A DNA stretch of 64,000 nt from Mesostigma viride. Its lineage: Eukaryota; Streptophyta; Mesostigmatophyceae; Mesostigmatales; Mesostigmataceae. A program made the position numbers and the translations under genes. Location of the stretch: assembly GCA_009746045.1 (NCBI GenBank), contig RPFO01000153.1:62001-126000 (forward strand). The letters run 5' to 3'. Shown here one piece after another: positions 1 through 10,560 of the stretch. Numbering within the stretch: position 1 is the first letter of the stretch; each line of letters begins with the position of its first letter. The notes beneath the pieces are model-generated. The model ran no database searches and had not been told where the DNA came from. It worked only from the letters and a program-made list of their open reading frames with translations.

Positions 1-1663
1 GTGTGATCAGGTTGCATGTGTGATCAGGTTGCGTGTGTGATCAGGTTGCATGTGTGATCAGGTTGCGTGTGTGATCAGGTTGCATGTGTGATCAGGTTGC
101 ATGTGTGATCAGGTTGCATGTGTGATCAGGTTGCGTGTGTGATCAGGTTGCATGTGTGATCAGGTTGCATGTGTGATCAGGTTGCATGTGTGATCAGGTT
201 GCATGTGTGATCAGGTTGCATGTGTGATCAGGTTGCATGTGTGATCAGGTTGCATGTGTGATCAGGTTGCATGTGTGATCAGGTTGCATGTGTGATCAGG
301 TTGCATGTGTGATCAGGTTGCATGTGTGATCAGGTTGCATGTGTGATCAGGTTGCATGTGTGATCAGGTTGCATGTGTGTTGCATGTGTGATCAGGTTGC
401 ATGTGTGATCAGGTTGCATGTGTGATCAGGTTGCATGTGTGATCAGGTTGCATGTGTGATCAGGTTGCGTGTGTGATCAGGTTGCATGTGTGATCAGGTT
501 GCATGTGTGATCAGGTTGCATGTGTGATCAGGTTGCGTGTGTGATCAGGTTGCATGTGTGATCAGGTTGCATGTGTGATCAGGTTGCATGTGTGATCAGG
601 TTGCATGTGTGATCAGGTTGCGTGTGTGATCAGGTTGCATGTGTGATCAGGTTGCATGTGTGATCAGGTTGCATGTGTGACCAGGTTGCATGTGTGATCA
701 GGTTGCATGTGTGATCAGGTTGCATGTGTGATCAGGTTGCATGTGTGATCAGGTTGCATGTGTGATCAGGTTGCATGTGTGATCAGGTTGCATGTGTGAT
801 CAGGTTGCATGTGTGATCAGGTTGCATGTGTGATCAGGTTGCATGTGTGATCAGGTTGCATGTGTGATCAGGTTGCATGTGTGATCAGGTTGCATGTGAG
901 ATCAGGTTGCATGTGTGATCAGGTTGCATGTGTGATCAGGTTGCATGTGTGATCAGGTTGCATGTGTGTTGCATGTGTGATCAGGTTGCATGTGTGACCA
1001 GGTTGCATGTGTGATCAGGTTGCATGTGTGATCAGGTTGCATGTGTGATCAGGTTGCATGTGTGATCAGGTTGCATGTGTGTTGCATGTGTGATCAGGTT
1101 GCATGTGTGATCAGGTTGCATGTGTGATCAGGTTGCATGTGTGATCAGGTTGCATGTGTGATCAGGTTGCATGTGTGACCAGGTTGCATGTGTGATCAGG
1201 TTGCATGTGTGATCAGGTTGCATGTGTGATCAGGTTGCATGTGTGATCAGGTTGCATGTGTGATCAGGTTGCATGTGTGATCAGGTTGCATGTGTGTTGC
1301 ATGTGTGATCAGGTTGCATGTGTGATCAGGTTGCATGTGTGATCAGGTTGCATGTGTGATCAGGTTGCATGTGTGATCAGGTTGCATGTGTGACCAGGTT
1401 GCATGTGTGTTGCATGTGTGATCAGGTTGCATGTGTGATCAGGTTGCATGTGTGATCAGGTTGCATGTGTGACCAGGTTGCATGTGTGATCAGGTTGCAT
1501 GTGTGATCAGGTTGCATGTGTGATCAGGTTGCATGTGTGATCAGGTTGCATGTGTGATCAGGTTGCATGTGTGTTGCATGTGTGATCAGGTTGCATGTGT
1601 GACCAGGTTGCATGTGTGATCAGGTTGCATGTGTGACCAGGTTGCATGTGTGATCAGGTTGCG
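1..1663. repeat. 17-bp satellite array (TTGCATGTGTGATCAGG)n
   Basis: About 95-98 head-to-tail copies of a 17-bp unit fill the left edge, which probably truncates the array. Unit variants are few: a GCGT form (for CATG) only in the first ~640 bp, a GACCAG form (for GATCAG) only after ~670, and six short 11-bp units missing ATCAGG. Every frame is closed by stops, so it is not coding. There are no spacers, so it is not CRISPR. Confidence 0.97.
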
Positions 1664-1795
1664 TTGTTGTTACCACTGGCACGGTTTGTGCGCTGGTTAA
1701 TGTTTGGTCTGTGTTGATATCAACGAACAGGTGCGTGAAGTAATGTTCTCTTGTTGCTGGCATTATCTTGGTAGCCACCTACCCTGTCTCTGGTA

Positions 1796-2034
1796 ACCAC
1801 CCTCCCTTAAAGGTGATCACCCTCCCTTAAAGGTGACCACCCTCCGTTTAAGGTAATCACCATCCCTTTAAGGTAATCCCCATCCCTTTAAGGTAATCAC
1901 CCTCCCTTTAAGGTGACCACCAACCCTTTCAGGTAACCACCCTCCGTTTAAGGTGATCACCCTCCCTTAAAGGTAATCACCATCCCTTTAAGGTAATCAC
2001 CCTCCCTTAAAGGTAACCACCATCCCTGTCTCTG
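1796..2034. repeat. 20-bp minisatellite (CCCTCCCTTTAAGGTRATCA-like)
   Basis: About twelve imperfect 20-bp units in which CACC(C/A)TCCC, TT(T/A)AAGG and TRAYCA recur. It is unrelated in sequence to the 17-bp array on its left. Between the two arrays (1664-1795) nothing recognisable is seen. The array ends about 80 bp before the open reading frame that follows. Confidence 0.9.
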
Positions 2035-2111
2035 GTTGTGCTGCCTGTGCCCACTCCGTAGGGTTCCTGACACTGTCTTGCATTCCCACGGGACACTTTC
2101 ATCGCTATGTT

Positions 2112-5100
2112 GTGGCTGTTCACTGGCACATTGTCGCAGGCTCTTTCCCCACAGTCCTCGCGGGCAGTCCCCGGCGAACCCGGTCCAAAACGCGCGCCGC
2201 ACGCTCGGCCAGCGACCAAAGGGAGGCACCAGCGGCACCCACACCCACCGCCACCGCTGCCACACCAGGAACAGCTGTCGCCGATGCCACACTCGCGACA
2301 GCTGTCGCCGCTGCGACGGCCATGACCGTCACGGCCTGTACCGCCGAGGCGACGACTGGTAACGTGTCCAGGGCAGGGCAGGAGGCAGGCAATGCCTTGT
2401 CCATGCCCACATCCGGGCCTGCCAGCTGTCAATCGATGGAGGAGGCGACCCCGGGTGCCAGCTGGCAAGTTTCGCTCACACCTGCGCCACCACAACCGGT
2501 GCCAACACGCGCAACGCTGCGACGGGTCACACGCTCTTCCTCGTTGGTGGACGCTTCGCCTGCGCCATCAGCACCATTTCCAGCAACCAGGGTGGCTGAA
2601 GCTGCAACTGCACATGGATCTGCCCAGCGGGTTGGTGACGGCATTACCACTGGTGGCCAGGCATCCCCAATCGCGCCAACAACCGCCGGCGCTGGCTCTC
2701 ACGATGGCGAGACCAGCGCTGCAGTGCCCCGTGCGGACACGCCTACTGCAGCGGCGCCGCGTGACGATGCTTCAGCTGCCGCCCCTAGTGCTAGTGGCAA
2801 GGGCCCCAGTCCCGCTCAACCCAGTGCTGTGGTGATGGAAGCCATCCCTTTGGGGATGGATGCAGAGCAGGCGTTGGTGCCCGAGGAAGCGAATGCTCTG
2901 GTGGCGGAAGCTGTGTCTCGGACCCTTAATGCTGGCATCCGCAGGGAGACTCGCCGCAACAATAAGCCACCAGTCTCAACCCTTCATTCCATCGCGTCGC
3001 CTTCTTTGGTCACCTCCCCTGCACATCTCGTCGCATGCCCCCATTTCGTCGAATCTCCTCCGCCTCTCGTGCCCCTCGATGCAATGGAAGCCGTCGACCC
3101 GCGCGCATCTCCCCCCCACGAGACGCCGGCGCAGGTGGGAGCGGACCCTGCTGCTTGCCTAGAGGAGGGCATGCCGTCTGGGCGGGGCGACAAGCGTGGG
3201 GGCGACGGCGGCTGTAGCCAAGGGGAGCAAGCGAGGGCACAAGCGGACGAGGGTGGCCCGGCGATGGCTTTGCAAACCAACCTCAGTCTCAAGGCGGAGG
3301 CCGCGACCCATCTGCCACCTCACGAAGGTTCAACGCCGTGCGCGGCCTATCGTTCAACACCAGAAAGCGCAGCCTTACTCGCATTCGCTGGCTTGCTGTG
3401 GTGGCCAGAGAGATGTGGCGAGGGACGGTATGCTGGCGAACGCTCACAGGATGCGGATGATGTGTCGTTGTGGCCGGTAGTCAGGCAGGGCTGCCTGTCC
3501 AGCTGGGACGTGATGGCAACGAGCACGCAGCGAGAGCGATGGGGTGTGTGCGACACCGACGGCAACAAGGGCGGCACCAAAGAGCCAGGCAGGGAATTGG
3601 GGGGCGACGTGGCGATGCCAGGTGTCAGCACGGGGACAGCAGCGAGGCGCGCCACCCGGGCGACGTCCCAAGACGTAACCGGTAGCCCACCTGCTGGTGC
3701 GGCAATGCCTGATGGGAAAGAACCTCCGCCAATTCATGGCCTGGTTGGTATGCCATCGAGCAAGGGTCGCACAACCAGCGCTGTTGCCAAACAGGGCAAG
3801 AAGCCAAGTCCTCGCACTGACCTGGTCCCCACGCCCCCTCAGGAACCCGAGGAGGTGGGTGAGCATGTTGTGGCTAGTGTGGACACCCTGGCTGAACGAA
3901 GCCAGGGGGAACGGAGGTTGTCAGGGCACTGCACACCCGACAGACCGCCAGTTGGCAGCAGCAGCCGCCTACAAACGCGGTCTCGTGTAACCTCTGGCGA
4001 CGCCACCGCTACAGTCCCCGTCCCCATCACCACCACCGCCACCACCACCGTCGCTGCCACCGCTGCCGTTGCGATTGTCGAAGCGGTGATTAATATGGCA
4101 GGCACGGGGCTCTCAGTGGCTAGCCCTGCGGAAGGTATGGACTGCCACCTGGCGGCACCAGACTCAGCGTCCACCCGCAAGCGCAAGCGAGAGGGAAACA
4201 GCCATCCGGGGTCGAATGGTGACCCTGAAGGGGCCCAGGTGCCAGCGCCTCCAACGTCACCAGCCGCTCCACGATTGCCGTGTCTCGCCACTCCGCCCTC
4301 ACGCAGGGCGACACGAGGTAACAGCGGCATTGCTGCAGCCACCGCCGTGACCACGGCCAACAACGCCACTGCAGCCATCGCCACCGCCGGTGCTGCAGCA
4401 ACTGCTTTGGTTGAACCGCGGTCGTCGCCTGGGCCGATGGGCCTCTGTTCACAAGGAGGGACTCCAAGGAAAACTGCTTCAAAGGGCCAGCGCCAATCCG
4501 TGTCACCCGGCCATGCGTCTAACCAAGCGCCCGTCACGCCGCCACCTGGCCCAACAGCAGACACGTCAGCAACACCATGTCACAGGGGCACATGGCGAGG
4601 GGCGCCAACGGCAGCACAGGCCCCCCCTCCCAATGCGAACAAGAAGGGGAAAGTCTTGCCTGCGGCGGATCTGGCGACGCGCTCGAGAGCTGCCACCGGA
4701 AGTGCCGAATCGGACCCCAGCAAACGAAAGGAGGCCTTGGCGCAGCATCGCGCTTCAGTACCAGGAACGCCAGCTGTTGCTGCGCCCCCGTCCCCGCCAA
4801 CGTCAGCTGTCGTCGTGCCCCCGTCAGCAGAGCAGGGAAAGAAGCGCAAGATCCATGAGGCAGCGACGACAGTGATCAACGAGTCAACACGGATGGGACA
4901 AGCCGGGCACGCGACAACATCAAGGATCAGACAAGCAGGGCATGCATCACCCACAGGAGGATTACCCCCTGCAACAGGAGTCATCCCGCCGCGAGAGACC
5001 AGGGCGGCCTCCACCAGAGCAGCTGCTGTCACCCGTAACAATGCCACGCCTCCCAGGGAAACCTCCGTGGCCTCCCCCACGGCCGCCCCATGGCACACCG

Positions 5101-5537
5101 CCACCGTGGCTACCCCGGCGGCTACTGCTGTGGCTATCGGCGGTGTTGATGGGAATGGTGAACGTCATTGTGCTGCTTCTGCCCTTGCCCACACATCGCC
5201 CACGTCTCTGCCTGCCTGTCCAGTTGGCCGGTGCACGCGGTCATCCAAGTCACCACGACAACCAGCGGTGGCAGAGTGCCAGGTGGCAGGGATGGACTGC
5301 CAGGTGGCGGTCATGGACTCCAAGTGCCGGGTGCCACTGGTGGACTCGAAGCAAATGGAGGGCTTGAATGCGGAGGTCAGCCCCCGGCGCCCCAAGCGCG
5401 GTCGCCGCTCGGAGCCACCGGGGCTGGCAGCGGAAGCGTTGGGACGCGAGGAGGTGGCGGAGACCGCGGATGTGACGCCCAAGGGTGCGGCGCCGCCACC
5501 TGGCTCCTGTGGGTATTCATTGCGCCCAGCTGCATGA
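2112..5537 (+). CDS. Ala/Thr/Pro-rich putative nuclear protein with repeated R-x-T-R motifs
   Basis: A 1141-codon open frame, by far the longest on this side of the window. It opens with GTG and the first in-frame ATG is at 2322 (codon 71). A CAG acceptor at 2139 suggests it may instead be a terminal exon whose ATG lies upstream. No enzyme fold is recognised. The protein is low-complexity (Ala, Thr, Pro, Ser) and contains about nine short basic motifs such as RRTRSKT, RRVTRSS, RRETRRN, RRATRAT, LQTRSRV, RRATRGN, PRETRAA and RCTRSSK. It also has basic clusters (RKRKRE, KKRKIH, RPKRGRR) that look like nuclear localisation signals, and ends in GYSLRPAA. A nuclear role is inference. Confidence rests on frame length and regular motif spacing; GC-rich DNA can give long open frames by chance. 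Confidence 0.5.
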   Translation: MAVHWHIVAGSFPTVLAGSPRRTRSKTRAARSASDQREAPAAPTPTATAATPGTAVADATLATAVAAATAMTVTACTAEATTGNVSRAGQEAGNALSMPTSGPASCQSMEEATPGASWQVSLTPAPPQPVPTRATLRRVTRSSSLVDASPAPSAPFPATRVAEAATAHGSAQRVGDGITTGGQASPIAPTTAGAGSHDGETSAAVPRADTPTAAAPRDDASAAAPSASGKGPSPAQPSAVVMEAIPLGMDAEQALVPEEANALVAEAVSRTLNAGIRRETRRNNKPPVSTLHSIASPSLVTSPAHLVACPHFVESPPPLVPLDAMEAVDPRASPPHETPAQVGADPAACLEEGMPSGRGDKRGGDGGCSQGEQARAQADEGGPAMALQTNLSLKAEAATHLPPHEGSTPCAAYRSTPESAALLAFAGLLWWPERCGEGRYAGERSQDADDVSLWPVVRQGCLSSWDVMATSTQRERWGVCDTDGNKGGTKEPGRELGGDVAMPGVSTGTAARRATRATSQDVTGSPPAGAAMPDGKEPPPIHGLVGMPSSKGRTTSAVAKQGKKPSPRTDLVPTPPQEPEEVGEHVVASVDTLAERSQGERRLSGHCTPDRPPVGSSSRLQTRSRVTSGDATATVPVPITTTATTTVAATAAVAIVEAVINMAGTGLSVASPAEGMDCHLAAPDSASTRKRKREGNSHPGSNGDPEGAQVPAPPTSPAAPRLPCLATPPSRRATRGNSGIAAATAVTTANNATAAIATAGAAATALVEPRSSPGPMGLCSQGGTPRKTASKGQRQSVSPGHASNQAPVTPPPGPTADTSATPCHRGTWRGAPTAAQAPPPNANKKGKVLPAADLATRSRAATGSAESDPSKRKEALAQHRASVPGTPAVAAPPSPPTSAVVVPPSAEQGKKRKIHEAATTVINESTRMGQAGHATTSRIRQAGHASPTGGLPPATGVIPPRETRAASTRAAAVTRNNATPPRETSVASPTAAPWHTATVATPAATAVAIGGVDGNGERHCAASALAHTSPTSLPACPVGRCTRSSKSPRQPAVAECQVAGMDCQVAVMDSKCRVPLVDSKQMEGLNAEVSPRRPKRGRRSEPPGLAAEALGREEVAETADVTPKGAAPPPGSCGYSLRPAA

Positions 5538-6252
5538 TGCCAATGTGTTTGTTTTGTTGGCTGTCGTCCTTGTCGGCTGTTTGGCGTGTTGGCTGTTCGG
5601 CTTCTTGGCTGTTTACCTTATTGGCTGTTGGCCTCGTCGGCTTTTTGCCTTGTTGGTTGGGTCAGCGAGTAATCTTGTGTAGAGTTTTTGCTTCGTGTCC
5701 ATGCCAACATGCTGTCTTGGTCGGGGTACATCCCCCGTCCCGCAATCAGCCTTTCTTTACTTGTCGACAAGGGGCGTTTTTTTGTTTTGTCACATTTACA
5801 TCTGGAATGATTTCAGAGTCATCAGATTGGCCTCACCTGCAGATAGGCATAAACTGTGGTTTCTTTTCCTTGCCCGGATCGACCTTGGAACGTTGCCATC
5901 TGACGTGCCTCACGCGTCCAACCCTGTGCGAATTTGGATCGCCACACGCCTTCGTTTAGCAAATTTTAGATAGGGTAAAGGTCACGTAAGCACGTCCTAT
6001 CATTCAGGGAATTCTCTTGTGACCTGGCTCTGAATGCGGTTGCGCGAAAAACTATGGTCCATTTTAGTGATATGAATCTGCAAGCATGGCCTTCCCCCCC
6101 CGTGCCTGCGACCTGCAGCCAAGAAACGCACGTCCAAGCCCGAGCGGACCAGCACCCAAGCGCAGCGAGTAGCAGCAGAACCGAGGTCAACGGCACCACA
6201 GTCAAGAGCCGCTGGACATCGGCCCACCCGCGACGCTGTCGCTGCCACATCC
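5538..6252 (+). other. Intergenic, no gene recognised
   Basis: T-rich stretch after the preceding stop with several TTGGCTGTT-like words (5558-5660). Short frames here have no coding character. The part from about 6054 may belong to the small gene that follows. Confidence 0.5.
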
Positions 6253-6962
6253 ATGTCGGCACACCCATCCCCCAGCGCCTCAACAGCCAGCGAGGCGAGT
6301 CACCACGTCAGAGCCAGCGAGGCGAGTCATCACAACTTTTCCAACACCCACGACAAGGCATCCAGATGCCCTCCAGCTGCTGCTGCTGCTGACCCCCCGC
6401 TGCTTTCAACCACCTCGCAAGAGGACACTCAAACGGATGCCCACGCGTGCGCCGAGGCATCCCCAGTCATCCCAGGCATCGTGTCAGCGGCGGCGAGACA
6501 TGTTTGCTGTGTGGTGGAAAAAATTGTGAATGCGGCGACGGATTTCTTGAAGGGCGTGGCGATGGTGGAGCACGTGGACTACAGCTCCGACGAAATCGTT
6601 GGCCTGGTCTCGCCAGTCAAGGGCAACGCGAATGATTGTGAATTCTGCGCCAGAGACTCTGAACGCAGCGATACGATGTGACGTGGTGTGCTGCCTTGTT
6701 TGGTGTGGTGTAGGTGGATGACATCCACACATTCGGCATAGCTGATCCACCCATTTGGCATCACTTACATAGGCAGGTATTCACCAACTACACGTGCCCA
6801 GACCAAGCAGCCACTTGCAGCCTCCTGGTCTTATCTGACAGACAGTCGTGCTGGGTTTTTGCCTTGCATGAGGAGAGCTGCTGGATCGTGTCTGACTCCA
6901 TCTGGCAAGGGGCTGGCCAGCTGGCTATCCTCCTACCCCATGATTGGTCAGTCATGCACTAG
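6253..6962 (+). CDS. Unrecognised small gene, possibly two exons
   Basis: Two adjacent frames look more protein-like than their surroundings. The first (6253-6681, 142 codons) begins Ser/His-rich with a repeated SEASHH and ends in a more globular part (VVEKIVNAATDFLKG, VEHVDYSSDEIVGLVSP). The second (6714-6962) starts right after a TAG acceptor-like site and encodes a hydrophobic, Trp/Cys-rich segment (CSLLVLSDRQSCWVFALHEE, then CWIVSDSIW). I could not find a donor joining them in a consistent phase, so they may be separate or a broken gene. The second segment vaguely recalls the W-x-V...DS core of thiol peptidases, but no catalytic set can be assigned and I do not claim that function. Confidence 0.3.
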
Positions 6963-8153
6963 GTATCCTTGGAAGGTGTAAGGTTGTGAGTGCTTACTTA
7001 ACACCCCATGCATAAAATCTCCCTGCAGGGGGTCCAGAGGCAAGGGACAAAGCAGTGCATCCGCCAGACGCACAGGTTTTCTCATTCGTAGACACGTTTC
7101 TGCAATCCATGTGAGAGACACCCAAATCTCTTGTCGTCAGCATCCTGTCGTCGATGGTTGGGGTAGGGATGATGACCAGGGAGCGCGCAGGATGTGTAAT
7201 ATAGTGTACATATCATTGGAGTAGGTGCCTCGTTCTGGATCCCGAGGAAGGCACACCATGATTGAATAAGGGGCACGGTTTTCACAAGGACCAGGTCTGA
7301 AGAAATGGTCAATTGAAGTGAATCAAATAATCTAAATCAAATTTAGTTGAATAACATCGACGATTGACGTCCGACTGGCGATTTGAAAAAGGTTGTCCCC
7401 AGTTCAGAAATTAAGAAATTAAAAAAATTGTCACTTTAGTGACGCCGGCGGACTACCTGCGGACTTCTTGACGTGGAGTCGCCGGGAGCCCTACAAGTTT
7501 CGTAACTTACCTTGAACTCATCCTCTGTTGCCGCCGCGCCATTTTCTTCTTCTTTTCGTCACATGGCTTGCGTTGGGTTCATTGACGAGCATCGACGCTC
7601 ATCGACGGTGCAATCCGACGGCGGAGAATAAGTTCACCACAGCACAGCGCGACTCAAGGGAGCTCTTTTCGACATGTAAACGTGATATGCAAAGCCCGCA
7701 TCGCTGACCGGAAATTCCGTCCAACACCGTCGTACAGTACTACCAGTCGACTGCATGTCGGCGCCGTTTAACCGTCGAATGCAAATCGATCTAGAAAGTA
7801 GAAATGTCTCCGCGACACTTCCGCGACGTCACAACTTTCCGTCACCCTTGACGTGTATTTTCTGATTTGGCACGCCGCAAAGGTGAAAACCATTTATGTA
7901 TGTTGTCGTATACAATACTACACATTAACGCCAATAGAAACTCGCCTCCAAACATATATATCGATAGAGGCATGCCTCTTATTTATAATTAACTTCTGAT
8001 TTTCTTCTGATTTCAAGGTACATCTTCATTAATCTCGGCCCCCGCCCTCCGCTAATTTGCTAAAAAAGAGCCAATTTTGATCTGGCTGCTATGTTATATG
8101 AATTAATTAATATAAATTAATAAATTTATTTATTTGTTTGTTTATTCCATCCC
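6963..8153. other. Intergenic AT-rich region
   Basis: No gene recognised. 7300-7440 and 7860-8150 are clearly AT-rich compared with the rest of the window, with TAAT and TTTATTTG runs next to the LINE insertion on the right. Confidence 0.6.
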
Positions 8154-8165
8154 ATCTTCCCCTCC

Positions 8166-9233
8166 TTAACGTGAAAGAGCACGGCGGGGTTAGACCTGGT
8201 TACCGCCTTGCCGACCTGATTTATGCGGATGATACCACCCTCATCGAGAGCCCCGAGCACATTCAGACCTGGCTGGACTGCCTGGGCCTGGAGGCGCGGG
8301 CGCGGTGGGGCTGGAGATTAGTGTCAAAACTGAGGCGATGGTGATAGGGGCCTCCAGTAAACCACCGCTGCCGCGCCTGCTCGACGGGACGGAGGTCCCG
8401 TTCCGCGACCGCTTCAAGCTGTTGGGGAGCTGGCTTCCTGACACCGCCGACGATGTGGACACCCGCATCGGCCTTGCCTGGGCCAAGCTCCGTTCGCTCA
8501 CACCCCGTACTGGCGCTCGAAGGGCCTGGACGGGCACCGCAAGCGCATGCTCTTCAAGGTCCTCGTCCTCACGGTGCTCACGTATGGCGCCGAGGCGTGG
8601 ACCCTCCCACCCAAACTGGCAGCTCGGCTCGACGGCACAGTTTACAGGATGCTCCGGCAGGTCCTTAATGTAGGTTTTTCCGAGCGCGTCCGTCATCAGA
8701 GTCTCTGTATCATGGCCTGCCTCGTGTTTCGGACGAGATTAGGCAGCGTAGGATAGCATTTGTAGGACACCTTGCCCGCACCAGCCAGGTCGACACCACC
8801 CTTGGTCTGGCCGGCCCCCAGCGGCTTGGCCAGCCAGGGCGGCACATTCTGACCTGGCCTGGCCCCAAGGACATTCCCAAAAGGGTAGGGAAACCTGTCA
8901 CCAACTACGTTCAGATGTTGCTGGACGACCTAGTGGTCCCAGCCCAGTTTGAGCACCGCATCCACTCTCTCTCCCGTCTTTGGACTGCCATGCAGGACAA
9001 GACGCGGTGGAAGAAGATTGTCAAGGCGCACACGCCCGACCCTGTGGGCAAGCCACCTCCCCCCAAGCGGAGGAGGCGTTTTGATGAGTAGTGTAGTTAG
9101 GTTTTTCTAGATAGAGTTAGGATAGTTCGATCACGCGGCTTCCTCCACCCCATCCATCATGAAATATGTGCTACATGACCTCCCCACGGAGGCATGTTAT
9201 AATTTAATTTAATTTAATTTAATTTTAATTTTA
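8166..9233 (+). mobile_element. LINE family A, 5'-truncated copy with target duplication
   Basis: A 1068-bp insertion flanked by TCTTCCCCTCC at 8155-8165 and 9235-9245 (12 bp if the preceding A is counted). It encodes the 3' part of a reverse transcriptase ORF: the YADD catalytic box followed by TTLIESPEHIQTWLDCLGLE, then KLLGSWLP and VLTYGAEAWTL. These lie in three different frames, so the copy is a dead pseudogene. The protein matches the full-length LINE at 34191-39511 closely but not identically (for example ESPEHIQ against EDTEHVQ), so it is a sister family. The 3' end has a CCTCC-CCAC-GGAGG hairpin, CATGTTATAA and an (AATTT)n tail, typical of target-primed insertion. Confidence 0.88.
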
Positions 9234-9245
9234 ATCTTCCCCTCC

Positions 9246-9330
9246 CACTGAGGACTTATGCTCACGTGACGCAGTCACGTGTAGACCTATTAATTAATAA
9301 TTAATTAATTATAATTAATTAATTATAAGA
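9246..9330 (+). mobile_element. LINE/SINE 3' end, family D, abutting an inverted family C-like end
   Basis: GAGGACTTATGCTC, then a short hairpin (CACGTGAC...GTCACGTG) and a long (TTAATTAA) tail. The same end occurs in reverse at 52811-52911. The tail runs directly into AACTCCGTTGGGAGG, the start of a family C-like end in the opposite direction (about 9331-9430), so two retroelement 3' ends meet tail to tail. Confidence 0.6.
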
Positions 9331-9430
9331 ACTCCGTTGGGAGGATACGTAACACATGGCTCCCTCTAACCCGGGTATGCCCCTAAAGTACGAGCCACGA
9401 GGTAGCCATGGCTGATGGCCAGCGGAGCTC

Positions 9431-9804
9431 ATAACTTTCACATTTGGGCACCAAATTCGGTCGTGAATATCACAATGGCTTCGTCTTTCTAAGATGCACA
9501 CGCTGATATATTTTCCCGAAACCACAGCATCAACCGCCTCATCTACCCAGACGGCACATGGTGTCCCCTCACCTTTATTATGACGGATCATCCCCAACCC
9601 CGCCCCGCGCCCCCGCCTTCAGCACCTCATCCTCTGCATGCTTGAGCACTTATCATGCGCTCGGATGGCAAGATCTGGGCTCCTACCATTTCCGTAGCCA
9701 TGGGCCAACTTACTCCTTGGTATGCCCATGTGCATGACAAGCAAGTACTTAAACTTAAGGATAATGATAATGCGCCCAGGCATGTAGTTGTCTCAGGCAT
9801 AGTT
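9431..9804. other. No gene recognised
   Basis: Short frames only. Fragmentary similarity to other repeat pieces in the cluster, such as ACACGCAAGTACTTA-like words also found near 33880. Confidence 0.4.
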
Positions 9805-10560
9805 GTCTTGAACACCGCATCCACTCCCTCTCCCTTCTTTGGACTGCCATGCAGAACAAGAAGAGGTGGCAGAAGATTGTCCAGGCCGGCCGGCCCACAC
9901 GCCAGCCCCTGTGGGCAAGCCACCTCCCCCCAAGAGGAAGGGGCGTTTTGCTGAGTAGTGCAGTTAGGATTTTTCTAGACTAGATAGCTTAGAGTTAGGT
10001 TAGTTCGCCGCGCCCTTGGTCTGGCCGGCCCACAGCGGCTTGGCCAGCCAGGACGGCATATCCTGACCTGGCGCCGTGCCCTAAGGACATTCCTAAGAAG
10101 GTATAGGCAAACATGTCATGACCTACCCACAGCAGTTGATGGCTGACCTACTAGTGGTCCCAGCGCAGTTTGAAAATCGCATTCACTCCCTCTCTCTTGC
10201 TTGGACTGCTATGCAGGACAAGAGGAGGTGGAAAACCATTGTCCAGGCTCATACGCCCGCCCCTGTGGGCAAGCCCCCTCCCCCCAAGCGGAAGGGGCGC
10301 TTTGCTGAGTAGAATAAGTAGGGTTTTCTAGATTAGATTAGCTTAGAGTTAGATTAGTTCGGTTTCGCTGCTTTCGGCCCCCCCCTCCATCCATCCACGG
10401 GAAGATGTGCTACATGATCTCCTAACGGAGTCATGTTATAATTTAATTTAATTCAATTTAGGTTAGTTCGCTTACGCGGCTTCGTCCACCTCCACCCATC
10501 CAGCAAGGAATATGTGCTACTACACTGATGATCTCCGCCCAACGGAGGCATTAATTAATT
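9805..10560 (+). mobile_element. LINE family A 3' fragment, split by a younger family A insertion
   Basis: 9805-9994 and 10471-10560 are the two halves of one 3' end. The first encodes the C-terminal reverse-transcriptase tail (HRIHSL.FFGLPCR...KPPPPKRK in other frames). The second continues with the terminal untranslated part and the CCCAACGGAGGCAT hairpin. The interruption at 9994/10471 is exactly filled by the copy at 10008-10457. Confidence 0.75.
10008..10457 (+). mobile_element. LINE family A, 450-bp copy nested in another family A copy
   Basis: Flanked by the perfect 13-bp duplication TTAGGTTAGTTCG at 9995-10007 and 10458-10470. It starts inside the reverse-transcriptase C-terminal region (LVWPAHSGLAS-type coding) and ends with CTCCTAACGGAGTCATGTTATAA plus an AATTT tail. 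The duplicated target is itself family A 3' UTR sequence. Confidence 0.85.

Noticed and set aside
1-1663. CRISPR-like array
   Set aside because: Units are contiguous 17-mers without spacers, in a eukaryotic genome with no cas genes.
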